Shown here piece after piece: positions 6,010 to 6,421 of a DNA stretch of 6,421 nucleotides. The notes under the pieces are model-generated. The model was not told the DNA's origin. It made no database searches and saw nothing but the letters and a program-made list of their open reading frames with translations. The stretch's first letter is position 1. Every line of letters starts with the position of its first letter. Both the position numbers and the translations under genes were made by a program. The DNA lies in the NCBI GenBank assembly GCA_016302525.1, contig JAEDNJ010000089.1, positions 1 through 6,421 on the forward strand, written 5' to 3'. This DNA is from Phascolarctobacterium sp. Its GTDB lineage: Bacteria; Bacillota; Negativicutes; Acidaminococcales; Acidaminococcaceae.

Positions 6010-6046
6010 AGCACTTCTCTCTTGTAGGGAAGTGCTTCTTTATTTT
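6010..6046 (+). terminator. Intrinsic terminator of efp
   Basis: AGCACTTC (6010-6017) pairs perfectly with GAAGTGCT (6029-6036). The stem extends inward by three more pairs (6018-6020 with 6026-6028, one G-U) to a CTTGT loop, giving 11 bp. A T-rich tail TCTTTATTTTT follows to 6047. It lies 31 bases after the efp stop and ends the aminopeptidase–efp transcript. Confidence 0.92.
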
Positions 6047-6070
6047 TATCGCAAGAGTACAAAAGAAGGC

Positions 6071-6099
6071 TTTACAGTGTAATTCTAGTGTGCTATAAT
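6071..6099 (+). promoter_or_regulatory. Near-consensus promoter for the gene starting at 6241
   Basis: TTTACA (6071-6076) and a perfect TATAAT (6094-6099) are spaced by exactly 17 bases, and TG at 6091-6092 adds an extended -10. This is the best sigma-A type promoter in the window. The predicted start is the purine G6107, giving a leader of about 134 bases. Confidence 0.8.
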
Positions 6100-6106
6100 A
6101 ACATTT

Positions 6107-6208
6107 GTTTTTCTGTTACTAATTTTACAGTTTGGTTATTGTTTACCTTGTTAAGCAAGTAATATGTAAACTAATACTAAATAATATCTAAAATTATAAC
6201 AGAAAAGC
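6107..6208 (+). promoter_or_regulatory. Long imperfect leader hairpin (about 39 bp) starting at predicted +1
   Basis: Pairing read directly from the sequence gives one extended hairpin: 6107-6118 with 6197-6208 (12 bp, one G-U), a bulged C6119, 6120-6127 with 6189-6196 (8 bp), an asymmetric internal loop (6128-6130 / 6182-6188), 6131-6136 with 6176-6181 (one G-U), bulged T6137, 6138-6140 with 6173-6175, bulged T6172, 6141-6146 with 6166-6171, a one-sided bulge 6160-6165, 6147-6150 with 6156-6159, and a TTAAG loop. No T tract follows on either strand, so it is not a terminator. It ends 23 bases before the ribosome binding site. It does not match a riboswitch class I recognise. It could be a 5' mRNA stabilising stem, a regulatory leader, or a small inverted-repeat element; which one is open. 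Confidence 0.6.
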
Positions 6209-6240
6209 TACTATAAATATAAATAGGGTATGGTGATGGT

Positions 6241-6421
6241 ATGAATTTATTTTTTGGTGCCGTAGCGCTCTACGGCGTGGGTCTCGTAACCTTCTTTTTT
6301 CCTAGAAGCTTACAGGTTTTGGCCCACTACTTAGCTAACACAGCAGCCTTATTGGCAAGTCTGCTGGTTACCTATGCAGCTGGCGGCTATATGCTAGGCT
6401 GGCATAGTATTGAGCCCTTTT
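6241..6421 (+). CDS. Membrane protein N-terminus, possibly HyfB/NuoL-like proton-translocating subunit (cut by window end)
   Basis: The first 60 codons of a reading frame that runs off the window. Two hydrophobic segments are visible: about residues 2-20 (LFFGAVALYGVGLVTFFF) and 27-52 (LAHYLANTAALLASLLVTYA and onward), joined by the short loop PRSLQ. The arrangement, and the sequence GWHSIEPF after the second helix, recall the N-terminus of hydrogenase-4 component B and related antiporter-like subunits, where a polar strand leads to a PF motif before the third helix. That family call is tentative since the conserved core is not in view. ATG 6241 is the first in frame after a TAA at 6220-6222. 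The ribosome binding site is GGTGAT (6232-6237), which pairs with the 5' part of the anti-SD sequence and so works at a short distance. It has its own strong promoter and structured leader. Confidence 0.6.
   Translation, partial: MNLFFGAVALYGVGLVTFFFPRSLQVLAHYLANTAALLASLLVTYAAGGYMLGWHSIEPF

Noticed and set aside
5370..6062. Long open frame on the - strand opposite efp (about 230 codons)
   Set aside because: It lies wholly antisense to a certain efp gene and through its terminator, has no ribosome binding site, and its protein shows no recognisable domain. The strong codon bias of efp keeps the opposite frame open.
6107..6208. Long hairpin as a bidirectional terminator
   Set aside because: Neither flank has a T run after the stem in its transcription direction, and a good terminator already exists at 6010-6046.

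Overview
The window reads as a stretch of Firmicutes chromosome. The best guess is a Negativicutes genome (Acidaminococcaceae/Phascolarctobacterium-like). The grounds are the conserved alaS–ireB–ruvX–DUF1292–mltG–U32 gene order of Firmicutes, the strong AGGAGG-type ribosome binding sites, and a small DUF4911 gene placed before an aminopeptidase P/EF-P pair. The phylum is fairly secure; the family is inferred from remembered gene neighbourhoods and was not tested by a search. All genes lie on the + strand and there is no sign of an insertion sequence, phage or CRISPR array.

Layout. Positions 1-369 are the last 122 codons of alanyl-tRNA synthetase, followed by a clear intrinsic terminator (391-419). 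An extended -10 promoter (421-429) then starts a tight operon: ireB (469-732), ruvX (732-1154, overlapping by one base), a very acidic DUF1292 protein (1172-1495), the septal/lytic transglycosylase MltG (1521-2540) and a U32-family protein of the tRNA-hydroxylation type (2571-3809). After a 135-base AT-rich gap comes a 77-residue DUF4911 protein (3945-4178). A good promoter (4199-4227) with a dyad at its start point and a hairpin just before the ribosome binding site leads into an M24 aminopeptidase P (4291-5373), which is translationally close to efp (5388-5978). A strong terminator (6010-6046) closes this unit.

The last 375 bases are the start of a new transcription unit. It has a near-consensus promoter (6071-6099) and a leader of about 134 bases. 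Nearly all of this leader can fold into one long imperfect hairpin (6107-6208) that begins at the predicted first transcribed base. The reading frame that follows from 6241 is cut by the window end and looks like the N-terminus of a membrane subunit of the HyfB/NuoL type.

Together the genes are housekeeping: translation (alaS, U32 tRNA modification, efp, aminopeptidase P), cell-envelope control (ireB, mltG) and DNA/RNA metabolism (ruvX). The most unusual item is the long leader hairpin. Smaller points are the absence of trmR and of a second U32 gene, the leader architecture of the aminopeptidase gene, and the odd start region of the DUF4911 gene.
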